Source: Ichthyophis bannanicus (taxonomy: Eukaryota > Chordata > Amphibia > Gymnophiona > Ichthyophiidae). From it: 64,000 nt of DNA. Position 1 is the stretch's first letter, and every line of letters starts with the position of its first letter. Made by a program: the position numbers and the translations under genes. This document shows, piece after piece, positions 42,284-53,824 of the stretch. The stretch spans positions 136,235,596 to 136,299,595 of the forward strand of contig CM066045.1 of the NCBI GenBank assembly GCA_033557465.1, written 5' to 3'. The notes under the pieces are model-generated. The model did not search any database and had not been told where the DNA came from. It saw only the letters and a program-made list of their open reading frames with translations.

Positions 42284-43357
42284 GTCAGTACATTCCTTGG
42301 TGATACCATGACTGTTCGTCAGACGGGGCCCGTCTATTGCGGTACACGGCACCCACCTACACAGGGCTAGGCCACGGTCTGCTCTGGGCAGCTGCCACTG
42401 CCCCCTCCACCACCAGTATCCCTCAGCCACCATGCTGACATGCCCTTCTGCTGGTGGTGCTGGTGGTGCGCAGTCTCAGGCCATGCAGTGTGCAGGTAGG
42501 CGGCTGCCTATGGTGCGGGTTCTGGGGTAGGGGTGCCTGCATAGACGTCCACGCTCCCCCCAGCCCCGCCTGCCAATGTTCCGTGCCCTTGGGGGTAGCT
42601 GTTGGGTACTATCCCCTGTGACAATGTGGGAAACATGCTCTTGCCCATGTTGGGCCTTCAGCAGTTGCTGTCTGGCTGCTCTGCTGTTTCAGCATTCGTA
42701 TGGGCCACCTAGGCATCACCCTAGTCCGCACTGTGGCCCAGCTCCTCCACAGCATGTGCCGCCTGCGGCCCTCTGTATCCCCTTCTCCGGCATCTGTCCA
42801 GTTGCCGTTCCGACATGCCCGCCCTGATGTTGCGGGACATGTGCACGCCATAGGAACCCTGTCCAATTGTGGGGGAAACCCTGAGCAGCGCTATTTCACT
42901 TTGGGCTCCTTCACCTTGTATGGGGACAGAGTATAGACCCTTCCATGATTTATATCTTTTCTATGGAGCTTACTCGGGGGGGGGGGTTGATGTTTCTCAT
43001 TGATACCACTATTGGCCAGCTTGGTTATGGTTTTTTTCCAGTTTGTTGGGGTCATTTTCAGTATTTCTGTGCCCTTTTGTTCTGTGCACATGTATCACAC
43101 TTATCACTCTTTTTGGTTTCCCTGCCTGGGCTGTACATTGCTGACACTGAAATGGTCTCTCTCTTGTAATGTGCATTTAACTGCAGGTTTTCAATCGCGT
43201 TGGAATTCAGCTCTTCAGATCAGCGCGTTAGTGTGAAGGGAGCCTCTCCCCGCCCACTCTCTGCCCACTGACCCCTTCTCTCCGCCCTCTCTCCACCTTC
43301 TGCGGTGTTTTACCGCGCCACGGAGCTTTACGATCGTTAACTACGGTTAACACGCAT

Positions 43358-43430
43358 TATGTAATGTTAACGATCGTAAGCGCATTATTACGTGCGTTAT
43401 AATGCGCTTACGATCATTAACGTTACATAA
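43358..43430. repeat. Inverted repeat, about 31-bp arms
   Basis: The left arm 43358-43388 (starting ttatgtaatgttaacgatcg) pairs with the right arm 43399-43430 with two mismatches around a short centre, tacgtgcgt. It is subterminal in element B and unusually rich in 'cgatcgt' and 'ttaacg' words. Confidence 0.85.
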
Positions 43431-43436
43431 CATGTG

Positions 43437-43726
43437 GAGTGGAGGAGTAGCCTAGTGGTTGGGGCAAGGTACTTCAGGCCAGAAGGTCAGGGGTTCAAAT
43501 CCCACTAGAGGACAGCCACCTTGGGCCGGAAGGACTTGGGTTTCTAGTCCCACAGATGCTCCTTGTGGTCTTGGGCAAGCCACTTAACCCTCCATTGCCC
43601 ATGTTCCCTGTAAGTATTAGTGTATGTGTCTCATATCCCCACATGTTAAATGTATCCCCCAATTGTGTTGTGACCGCTTTGATTGAAGGATAAGGCAGCA
43701 TACAAAAACTGTCTAAATAAAATAAA
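43437..43726 (+). mobile_element. MIR-like SINE inside element B
   Basis: Same family as 39334-39617: A box 'tagcctagtgg', B box 'gggttcaaatcccac', core 'cttgtggtcttgggcaagcc', tail 'ggataaggcagcatacaaaa' and aaataaaataaat. It inserted a few bases before the right terminus of element B. Confidence 0.85.
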
Positions 43727-43759
43727 TATATGATTACTGCAGTTTAGTAAACATACCCT

Positions 43760-44577
43760 TTGTGTCAGTGATTGGTTGACCATTTTGAGAATGAAAGGGG
43801 ATAGTTCAGTTTTAGTTGTTTTTAGCCAGCTAAAAGGGCAGTGGTCAAGAGGGTGTGTAGTTGTATTAATTTTTGTGATTATGTTCTTTAGGTATTTTAG
43901 GTCAATCGTATGGAAAGTTTGACATTTATTTATGGATAACAGAGCGATATTTGGATGAAGGTTATCCACTGTAGCCTGTTACTTTAGTTTATTCATGTAG
44001 TGCAAAATGAGAGATTGTGGCTTGATGTTGATATTGTTTATTTCTGGATTAGGTGATTGAGTGAACGATCTCATGATTTCAGAAAGTTCCCTCGGGTAAT
44101 TGAGAGACTTGGTGAGCACCATAGTGTGAAATTCTTTCTTTCTGTTATTAATAGAAATTTTGTATGCATGAAGAGTATTCATAGAGAGTGACCTATCATC
44201 TACGGATTGAGTCATCCTCCATTTGCCTTTGAGTTTCCTCAGTTTTTGTTTTAGCTTTCTTATGGCATGAGAATACCATTTCTCAGAGATCCTATGTGTC
44301 ATTTTGTGGTGTGATTTGGATGCAGAGGCAGCGTTAGAGATGGAAGCATTCCAGTTCGTTAATATGTCACCTAAGTCCATTAGTGGAATATCTATATGAA
44401 GAAGGATATCATTCAAAAAGGTTTCCATTTCAAATGCTCTATAATGCTTTTTTGGTGAGTCTACATCCCTAATTAGAGATGGCAATAAGAATTCTATTGT
44501 GTAGTTGTCGGTCCAGGGAATTTCAATTGTAGGGGTGAATAGAGATTATACTGTATAATATTATTTGGTAGGAATAC
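43760..44577 (-). mobile_element. L2-like LINE piece 1 (minus strand)
   Basis: 43979-44485 and 43646-43969 read on the minus strand as the linker between endonuclease and RT (for example ISEKWYSHAIRKLKQKLRKL) followed by FHTIDLKYLKNIITKINTTT and PLDHCPFSWLK. These parallel FHTIDRKHLLRIITIINTTT and PLDPCPVSWIK in the L2-like copy at 10072-11700. The RT core should follow to the left, but element B is found there instead. Confidence 0.82.
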
Positions 44578-45406
44578 TAAGGGGGATGTTTACTAAAAAC
44601 CGGAAATGTGCGCGCCGCAAAATAGCGCACGGAAACGCGGCACTGAAACGCTAATAAACGCGTTTAAACGCCCCGCACACGTGCGTGTCACCCCCGCAAA
44701 GGTGCGCGGCACACTAACGGGCCCCGTACAAGTGCTGGCCCTCAAATGTCTCCGATAGAGGCGTGGAACGGCTAAAGGAGGGCGGAGGAAGGCTCCGGAG
44801 GGGCGGAGGGACGGGGTCAATGGGTGGAGAGTGGGAGGGGAGAGGCTCCCCGCACAGTATTGGGCCCGAATTTGCATGTAAAAACTACCGCGAGTGAAAC
44901 ACTCGCAGTAGAAAGCATTTAAAGGGAAGAGAAACCATTTCCGTCAGCAATGTACAGGAAAACCGGGGAAACCAGCAAAACGTGAGCAGTGTGATACATG
45001 TGCACAGCACAAAAGTGCAAATAAAAATAGAAAATGACCACAACAGAACTATTAAAAATAGTAATTCAGCTGGGGAACAGTTATAGTGATGGGCAAATAC
45101 AGAAAACACACCCAGAAAAGCTCCAGAAAAAAGAAATTAATTTTGGAAGGGTTTACAGAGCGGAGACTCTTCCAAAAAACATTTCCTTTTGTGGAGCTTT
45201 CCTGGGAGTGTTTGCTATGGTTGCCCATTAATATCACTGTTGCCCAGCGTGGTGATATTTTGTCCCCCATTTCCCGTGGTCATTTCCGGGGTTTATGTGC
45301 ACGTTTGTAACCAGACAGGGTGCATATGCCCACAGTAAATTTGCGTAGAGGAGGGTTTGTGACTCCATCCTGCCAGGCTTACTACCTCCAGGGGCTGCAC
45401 TGTCTA

Positions 45407-45484
45407 TGTGGCCAAAGTGTGGTGCAGCAGACAGAGTCAGTACCTCTAGGACCAGAGGGTCAGAAGTTCAAAGCCCAGCTGGGG
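45407..45484 (+). other. tRNA-like Pol III module m5 (element C)
   Basis: A-box-like tggtgcagcag and B-box-like agttcaaagccc; T4 at 45508-45511, 24 nt beyond the module. Confidence 0.5.
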
Positions 45485-45862
45485 CACTTGCCAGCCCAGT
45501 CCCCATATTTTACCCACCACCAAACACAGATAGCGCAGACACCCCTGTATTGCAGGGGACATAAGCATGGGGAAAACACCCATACTTTACCCAACAACGC
45601 ACACACACCACAACAATGGGCATTACCCACAGCCAAGTACCCCAAATGCAGTCCCGTACTGCCACATTCCAATCAGATCACCTGCATTTTATGGGAGAAG
45701 CTCATGCCAGCATGTTGGCAGACGAGTACATGTGGTGCAGGGGGCAGTGGCTTCTAGCGACAGAAGACAGAGGCCTAGCCATGTGCAGGCTGGCACAGTC
45801 CACAGCAACAGACAGGCCCTGCCGGATCCACATTCATGGACTATCCAGGGAATTCAGCCAAT

Positions 45863-45940
45863 CTGTGGCTACACGGTGGTGCAGTGCACACAGACAGTGC
45901 ATGCAAGAACAGAAGGCCACAGGTTCAGAGACCAGCTGGG
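45863..45940 (+). other. tRNA-like Pol III module m4 (element C)
   Basis: A-box-like tggtgcagtgc and B-box-like ggttcagagacc; T4 at 45965-45968, 25 nt beyond. Confidence 0.5.
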
Positions 45941-47901
45941 GCTACCGGCAATCCTGCCCACATATTTTCCACAGAAATAAACAGTGACAGTAAGGACACA
46001 CCTTTCGTGACGAGGACATATGCAATGGTAATACATCTATCTTTTACCCCACTGAGCACAGACACCATGAACAGGGGCAGAACCTACAGCAGAATCCCCC
46101 AAATGCAGTCCTGGTGGGCCACACACCAGTCAGGTTCCATGCTGCCACTCATACAAATGCCTGTGCTGTATATCTATGCACCACCCCCACAGCATGTAGA
46201 TGTAGCTCATGCATATTCATGAGGGACAGCAGGAAGACCCGAACAGTGTGATGCAAAACTGGACTGTAGTGGGGAAGCGCTGCCGTAAAGCAGCAGCCAA
46301 CAGGGGCAGACACACCCACACCCACACCCACAGGCCCCATTGGCCAATGTCTCCTGTAGAGGCAGAACATTGGACCCTGCGTGCATCTCCCAATACCAGC
46401 ACCTGCATACCTTAGCAATGTCACCCTACACCTGAGGTACACAGCTCTGAAATGTTTGCTAAGAGTACAGGCTGATAGATATCCCTACGTTACGCACATA
46501 CTGCTAGTTGACCCCATCCGAACAATCTGTTTGGTGTCTGCGGTGCGTGCTCCAGGCCTGGCCTCTGACGGTGTTCACCACCCTGGGGAGTGACCCCCAG
46601 CAGTACTGCATACCATATCCATGCCTGTGCCGTGCCCAGGACCGGTGTGGTGGCCAAGGCTAATCACCCCCTCAATAGTAGCACAATGCTGGCATAGGTG
46701 TGGGAGTGTGTGTCTGTCTATACAGTGTGTGTTGGCTGCAAACACCTTCCCCAACCCACACTGCCAGCACTACTGCCAGTATTGGCCTGCCAATGTGCAT
46801 AATGAGCAGCAAGGTACCATGGGTATAGGTCAGACATGGTGGGCTGGCCAGGATGCATCTGCACAGGGCATAGGGCACTGGCTGTGACATTGTAGTGCCA
46901 GGCCACCACCTACACAGACAGGGTGACCTCTGTATGTGCTGCTGGGGGAGAACTCTCACCCTGAGTGTGCAGTGATGACAGCATGGCTAGGCACCCCCAT
47001 AGTGCTGTATTGTGTTTCTCTCTTGTGATATATATGGGTTTCCTGTTGGGGCCTCCTCACAGAGCTCTCTGCTTGTGTGTGCTGCCACCCCAGTTTTGGG
47101 TGCATGCATTGCCATCAGGGCTAACCAGCAGACTGTTCACAGCTGGTATGTGTCTTGATGGAGTGCCTTGCAGGGTGCAGTGGCTGATGGCTTGCTGCAG
47201 GTGAATATCAGATAGTGCTGGGGTGCATCTTTGGATATCCAGGCTGAATGTCTGTCTGATATTGTGTTATGGATGTGTGTGGAGCTGCTTGGACTGCCCT
47301 GTAGGGTGTCTGTTCCCCAGCAGGACTGGGGTTTGATGGTCCACTCTACTGCTGTGTGGGGCCCCTGTTTGCCACCCTCGGGGGGGGGGGGGGGGGAAGG
47401 AGGAGAAGAGAGAGAGAAAGGGGTACTTTGACCACCTAGGGGGTCCATGGGGGTTTCCATCTAACTGAGACAGACAGAGAGATCCAACATGTTTCTGCAG
47501 CACCTTCCTATCTCACAGGTTAGTACTGTTTTGGAGCTCTGTCATGGCCTCATCCAGCCATGGCTGGTGTTGTGGACCTAGTCCTGGGTGCCACATCACA
47601 CCCTCAGGGTGAGCACAGTACCCGCACAATGTGACGGTGTGTAGCTACTCTTTGCTGGTAGTCCACCCGCTCAGGACCCCCTACCAGGCCGAGGTGCTGT
47701 GTGGGTGCACACGGACAATTCCCCCTACCAGGCCGGGTAGCTGTTGGGGTGCATTCCCCATCTTGTGTGCATCTGTGGACAGCTGATTTGTATGTGCAGT
47801 GCATCATGGGTATGGGTGGCCTAACCCTATCCTGTCTACAACAGCAGACTGTCTGTGGGGTGACGTGCAGGCTCTCTGCAGCCAGCCAGGGGCTTGCTGT
47901 C

Positions 47902-47970
47902 AGCTGTAGCCCAATGGTTACATCACTCCCTATACAGCCAGAGGTCATGGGTTCAAACCCACAGTGGGGC
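47902..47970 (+). other. tRNA-like Pol III module m3 (element C)
   Basis: A box tagcccaatgg and B box ggttcaaaccc; T5 at 47998-48002, 27 nt beyond. Confidence 0.6.
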
Positions 47971-48344
47971 CCTTTGATAGGGCTGTCCACAGCTTTATTT
48001 TTATTTACTATACATATGTCTATGCCGGCAAAACCACACACAGCTTACTATACCCATTAGGTGCCTCTGAGGGTGCTTTATAGGGCGCCCTATAGGCCAC
48101 CTTATGGTTGCCATCCATATAGGGTGCACTATACATTATCCTGTGTCGCAACATACATGGTGCCCTATAGGGGACATTCTAGGGTGCCTTGGCAGACAGT
48201 GCACTGCAACATGTGCCTTACCAGCATCCGTATGTTAACACACTGTGAGAGCGGGTTTACTAGTGGTGGGAAATAAAATATAAATGGAAGGCCTCCTACA
48301 GCACTCCTCACCATGATACATACTGCCCCAGCCAGCCATGTTCA

Positions 48345-48420
48345 CTGGGCACTGTGAGGGGTTGAACCCCTGGCCCCTGCACCAGTGGTCAGTGTCTTAA
48401 CCATTGTGCTATGGCTCCAT
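48345..48420 (-). other. tRNA-like Pol III module m2 (element C)
   Basis: On the minus strand, A-box-like tagcacaatgg and B-box-like ggttcaacccc (complement about 48359-48369). No close T-run was seen. Confidence 0.5.
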
Positions 48421-48723
48421 TCCTGTTATTTGCACATCAGCACGCCACTTATCCCTCCCACTATTGGACTGCCCCCTCACACATCAGCGCGCCGCCTTCT
48501 GCCCACCGGCTCGCCGCCTTCTGTTGCCCACATTTATCAGCGCACCGCCTTCTGCCGCCCAAACTTAACAATGCGCCGCCATCTGCTGCCCACACTGAAC
48601 AGTGCGCCGCCTCATGCCGTAATAAAAATAACAGTGCGCCGCCTTCTGCCGCCCAAAATTAATATGCCTCCTAAACCACTTTTGCCCATAAATGTTGATG
48701 CCTCAGCTGGTCTTTTTTGTTGA

Positions 48724-48793
48724 GCGCAATGGGGGTTTGAACCCCTGGCCCTGCACCATTGGTTGGTGTCTTCACCGTTGTACTATGGCTCTG
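48724..48793 (-). other. tRNA-like Pol III module m1 (element C)
   Basis: On the minus strand, A-box-like tagtacaacgg and B box ggttcaaaccc. Confidence 0.5.
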
Positions 48794-48983
48794 TTGTTTG
48801 GTTTTGCAGCAGTGCCCCACTTAGCCTTCCCACGCGCTAATGTGGGCCCCGCACATTAGCGCGACGCACACATGTACGGTCCGTTTTTTTGCTTTTTTCT
48901 GCCTGGCCCGCCCACTCCTTATATGGCAATAGCACACTAACGGGAACCCGCACAGCAACGGTGTTTAGTAAACATGCCCCTAA

Positions 48984-49573
48984 GTCTAAGATGTTACCTT
49001 TATTGTGAGTGGGTACCTGGGTTGCCTGGTAATAAGCCATATCAGTCATGGAATTAAGAAATATAGTAGATTGTGAAGTGTGTACAGATGGAAGGTTGAA
49101 ATCATCTAACAATATGAGAGGGGGTTTTTAATGAAGAGATACAGACTGTTTCCAAAATTGAGGTAAAACTTTCAGTATTAGGTGAAGGTAGTCTGTAGAG
49201 TAGACCTATCGATAGGTTTTTATTTTCTGTAATGAGGATATCCATAACATCTATATTATTACTTAGGTGGAGGCATGCTTTAAGTTCTTGCTTTCTTAGT
49301 ACAAGGATACCACCTCCTCGCCTAGTAACCCTGGGGCATTGGAATAAGTTATATCCAGAGAGGTTTACTTGTTTGGCCAAAACAGTAGCTGAGTCAGAGA
49401 GCCACGATTCAGTAATGCAAAGTAAATGCAGGTTATTGTCCTTAACAAGGTCTATTACTACTGGTATTTTATTCCTGATAGATCTTAAATTTAACAGAAT
49501 GCATTTAATTGGCACAGAGTTATCAGAGAGGTTGTGTTTTAAGTTAGACTCTGTGGGAGAATATGAATAAGTC
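48984..49573 (-). mobile_element. L2-like LINE piece 2: endonuclease region (minus strand)
   Basis: 49102-49515 reads on the minus strand as LLNLRSIRNKIPVVIDLV, LLCITESWLSD, RRGGGILVLRK and LSIGLLYRLPSP. This is the first half of the L2 endonuclease, matching the order in 9620-9950. It lies between elements C and D and is upstream of piece 1 in the same LINE. Confidence 0.83.
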
Positions 49574-49775
49574 TAAGGGGCATGTTTACTAAACATTCCT
49601 AACGTGCGGGGCCGCGGTAGTGTGCCTGTGCCATATAAGGAGTGGGCGGTTCAGGCAGAAAATAGAAAAAAAACGGTAGTAAGCAACCGGACGTGTGTGC
49701 GTCGCGCTAATGTGCGGGGGTCGACATTAGCGCGTGGAAAGGCAAAGTGGCGCGCTGCTGAGTATACAAAACAAC

Positions 49776-49847
49776 AGAGCCGTGGTACAACGGTGAAGAC
49801 ACTGACCAATGGTGCAGGGGCCATGGGTTCAATCCCCCAGTGTGCGC
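49776..49847 (+). other. tRNA-like Pol III module m1 (element D)
   Basis: Same as module m1 of A: A box tggtacaacgg, B box ggttcaatccc. Confidence 0.6.
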
Positions 49848-50040
49848 AATGACAAAGGTCAGCTGAGGCAGTAACTGTAATGATTAACATCGATTTAGGA
49901 GGCAAATTAATTTGGAACGGCATAAGGCGGCGCACAGTTATTTTTGGGCAGCAGAAGGCGGCGCACTGGTCCCCTTGGGCGGCAGAAGGCGGCGCGCTGA
50001 TAGGCACAAGGCGGCGCGCTGATGCACAAGCACAGGAACA

Positions 50041-50114
50041 GAGCCACAGCACAATGGTTAAAACACTGACCTAATGGTGCAGGGATCAGGGGTTCAACTC
50101 CTCACAATGCCCAG
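50041..50114 (+). other. tRNA-like Pol III module m2 (element D)
   Basis: B box ggttcaactcc is intact here, unlike in A. One extra base (tgacctaatgg) lengthens the A-to-B spacing. Confidence 0.55.
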
Positions 50115-50486
50115 TGAAAAATGCCTGCTGAGGCAGTATGTATTATGTTGTGGAGTGCTGTAGGAGGCTGTATAATTTTATTTTGTTATCACTACTAGCA
50201 AACGCACTCTCCCAGCATGTTAACATACGGCGGCCCATAAGGCACATGTTACAGTGCACTGTTCGCCAAGGCACCCTTGAATGACCCCTATAGGGCAGCA
50301 TGTATGTTGCGACACAGGATAATGTATAGTGCACCCTATAGGGATGGCAACCATAAGGTGGCCTACAGGGCGCCCTATGAAGCACCCTCAGAGGCACCTA
50401 ATGGGTATAGTAAGCTGAGGGTGGTCTTGCCGGCATAGACATATGTACAGTAAATAAAAATAAAGCTGTGGAGAGCCCTACCAAAG

Positions 50487-50559
50487 GGCCCCACTGTGGG
50501 TTTGAACCCATGACCTCTGGCTGCATAGGCAGTGATGTAACCATTGCGCTACAGCTCCA
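50487..50559 (-). other. tRNA-like Pol III module m3 (element D)
   Basis: A box tagcgcaatgg and B box ggttcaaaccc on the minus strand, with a T5 run (in aaataaaaataaagctg on +) about 27 nt beyond. Confidence 0.6.
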
Positions 50560-52491
50560 TAGCTTTAAGCAGGCCCCTGGCTGGCTGCAGATAGCCTACA
50601 CGTCACCTCACAGACAGTCTGCTGGTGTCAACAGGATAGGGTTAGGCCACCCGTACCCATGATGCACTGCACATGCAAATTAGCTGTCCGCAGATGGACA
50701 CAAGATGGGGAATGCACCCCCACAGCACCTCGGCCCTGTTGGGGGAAGTGACCGGGTGCACCCACACAGCACCTTGGCCTAGTAGGGGGCACTGACCGGG
50801 TGTTTTACTGGCACAGAGTAGCCACACACCGTTACATCGTGCGGGTACTGTGCTCACCCTGAGTGTGCAATGAGGTGGCCAGGACCAGGTCAACAACACC
50901 TGCCATGGCTGATGGAGGCCAAGCGGGCATTCCAAAGCAGTGTTAATGTGTAAGATAGCTAGTTTCTGCACAAACACCATGGATATCCCTGTCTGCTGCC
51001 ATCAGGCACCCCTGCACCCCCCCCCCCCGTGGCAAACATGGTCCCCATCAAGGGATCCACACTCTACCTCCCTGCAAAGGTGGCAGTAGAGGGCAACATC
51101 AACCCCAGTCCTGCTGAGGGACACCACCACCCCCCCCAGGCAGGCAGCTCCATACACAGCCATAACACAATAGCAGACAGACATAAGCCCAGGGCATGGT
51201 AAGCTGCACTCCACCACCAGATATACCCCTGCAGCAAGCCAACAGCCACTGCACCATGCAAGCCATTATAGCAAGACATTTACCAGCTACAAACAGTCTG
51301 CTGGTTAGTCCATAGTGCATGTTCCCAATGGAGATGCATGCACAGCAAGCAGATAGATCAGTGACTGGGCCCCAAAGAGAAACCCATATCTATCACATGA
51401 GAGAACTACTATACAGCACTATAGGGGGGCCTAGCCATGCTGTGGTCACTGCACAGTCAGGGTGAGCGTGATCCCCCAGAAGGACATGCTTTGGCCACCC
51501 TGTCTGTGTAGGTGGTGGCCGGACACTACAATATCCCAGCCAATGTCCCTGCCAGGGCCGTATGCCCAGTGCAGATGCATCCTGGCCACGCCACCCTGCC
51601 CTGGCTATACCCATGGTACCTTGCACCTCATTATGCACATTGACTGGCCAATACTGGCAACAGTGCTGGCAGTGCGGGCTGTTGAAGGGGCTTGCAGCCA
51701 ACACCCACTGTATAGACAGACACACACTTCCACACCTCTGCCATCATGGTGCTACGATTGAGGGGGTAAGTAGCCTTGCCCACCAAACCGGTCCTGAGCA
51801 CGGCAAGGCATGGATATGGTACGCATTACAGCTGGTGGTCACTCCCCAGGGTGGTAAGCACCGTCAGAGGCCAGGCCTGGAGCATGCCCCGCAAACATCT
51901 AACAGATTGTTTGGATGGGGTCAACTAGCAGTATGTACGTAACGTATGGATAACTGCCTGCCTGTGCTCCTAGCAAACGTCTCCGAGCTGTGTACCGTAT
52001 ACCTCAGGTGTAGGGTGACATTGGTAAGTTATGCAAGTGCTCGTTTTGGGTGCTGCATGCACGGTCCAATGTTCTGCCTTTCCAGGAGACATTGGCCAAT
52101 GGGGCCTGTGGGTGTGGGTGTGTCTGCCCTTGATGGCTGCTGCTTTACGGCACAGATTCCCAACTCCAGTCCAGGTTTGCATCACACTGTTCGGGTTTTC
52201 CTACTATCCCTCATGAATATGCATGGGCTACATCTACATGCCATGGGGGTGGTGCATAGATATACAGCACAGGCATTTGTATGAGTGTCAGCATGGAACC
52301 TGACTGGTGTGTGGCCCACCAGGACTGCATTTGGGTGATTCTGCTCTAGGTACTGCCCCTGTTCATGGTGTCTGTGCTCAGTGGGGTAAAAGATAGATGT
52401 CTTACCATTGCATATGTCCCCGCCATGAAAGGTGTGTCCTTACTATCACTGTTTAGTTGTGGGAAAAATATGTGGGCAGGATTGGCAGTAG

Positions 52492-52570
52492 CCCCAGCTG
52501 GGCTTTGAACCTGTGACCTTCTGTTCTTGTATGCACTGTCTGTGTGCACTGCACCACTGTGTAGCCACAG
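52492..52570 (-). other. tRNA-like Pol III module m4 (element D)
   Basis: Same as m4 of A, with the T5 run at the same spacing. Confidence 0.55.
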
Positions 52571-52934
52571 ATTGGTTGGAGTCCCTGGACTGTCCATGAC
52601 TGTGGATCCGGCAGGACCTGTCTGTTGCAGTGGACTGTGCCAGCCTGCACATGGCTAGGCCTCTGTCTTCTGTGGTTAGCAGCCACTGCCCCCTGCACCA
52701 CATGTACTTGTCCGCCAACATGCTGCCATGAACTTCTCTCAGAAAAAGCAGTTGACCTGATTGCAATGTGGCAGTATGGGACTGCATTTGGGGGACTTGG
52801 CTGTAGGTAATGCCCATTGTTGTGGTGTGTGTGCGGTGTTGGGTAAAATATGGGTGTTTTCCCCATGCATACAGGGGTGTCTGCGCTATCTTTATTTAGT
52901 GGTGGGTAAAATATAGGGACTGGGCTGGCAGGTG

Positions 52935-53012
52935 CCCCAGCTGGGTTTTGAACCTCTGCCCTCTGGTCCTAGAGGTAATGACTCTGTCCGCTGTACCACA
53001 CTTTGGCCACAG
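52935..53012 (-). other. tRNA-like Pol III module m5 (element D)
   Basis: Same as m5 of A: A box tggtacagcgg, B box ggttcaaaaccc, and a T4 run about 24 nt past. Confidence 0.55.
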
Positions 53013-53824
53013 AGACAGGGCAGCCCCTGGAGGCAGTAAGCCTGGCAGGATGGAGTCACAAACCCTGCTCTACGCAATTCTACTGTGGGCATATGCACCC
53101 TGTCTGGTGACAAACGTGCACATAAACCCCGGAAATGACCACGGGAAAGGTGGGACAAAATATCACCACGCTGGGCAACAGTGATATTAATGGGCAACCA
53201 TAGCAAACACTCCCAGGAAAGCTCCAAACGTGGAAATGTTTTTTGGAAGAGTCTCCTCTCAGTAGACCCTTCCAAAATTCATTTCTTTTTTCTGGAGCTT
53301 TGCTGAGTGTGATTTCTGTATTTGCCCATCACTATAACTGTTCCCCAGCTGAATTACTATTTTTAATAGTTCTGTTGTGGTCATTTTCTATTTTTATTTT
53401 CACTTTTGTGCTGTGCACATATATCACACTGCTCACGTTTTGCTGGTTTCCCCGGTTTTCCTGTACATTGCTGACGGAAATGGTTTCTCTTACCTTTAAT
53501 CACCTCTAACGCGTGTGTTTCACTGGCGGTATTTTTCTTGTAAATTCGGGCACGCTCCTGTGCGGGGAGTCTCTCCCCTCCCACATTCCACCCATTGACC
53601 CCATCTCTCCGCCCCTCGGGGGCCTTCCTCCGCCCTCATTTCGCCTTTCGACGCCTCTATCGCACATGAGCGCCCTGCAAACGTGCGCGTTTTCGGCGCA
53701 CGCGTGCGGGACCCGTTAATGTGCCGCGCACGCGTACGGGGTGCTTAAGAGCACTTAAATGCATCATTTTAGGGCGCTCAGGTGCGCCCCGCAAAAGTGC
53801 CCCGTTTAGTAAACATGCCCCTAA

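Larger units (their letters stand above)
39930..43759 (+). mobile_element. Harbinger-like element B (rearranged)
   Basis: The left end ggggcatgtttactaaaa is intact; the right end tttagtaaacatacccT has two changes. Flanks differ (taa on the left, ttg on the right), so no target duplication is visible. The interior follows element A from about its position 15130 onward (for example 40780-42070 parallels 15180-16470). The left third, including modules m1-m3, is replaced by a fragment of the m4 region (40041-40200) and a polypurine tract. One full m4 module remains at about 42208-42283. A SINE lies near the right end. Confidence 0.72.
44581..48980 (-). mobile_element. Harbinger-like element C (4,400 bp, inverted)
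   Basis: Ends gggggatgtttactaaa and tttagtaaacatgcccc with the 3-bp duplication taa (44578-44580 and 48981-48983). The content is that of element A read in the opposite direction, but clearly more diverged than D is from A. All five tRNA-like modules are retained in the corresponding positions and orientations. No transposase is encoded. Confidence 0.82.
49577..53821 (+). mobile_element. Harbinger-like element D (4,245 bp)
   Basis: Ends ggggcatgtttactaaac and gtttagtaaacatgcccc with the duplication taa (49574-49576 and 53822-53824). From the left end to about 53495 it is nearly identical to element A apart from small indels and point changes. From about 53496 to the right end it is much more diverged. 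It inserted in the same L2-like LINE as C. Confidence 0.85.
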
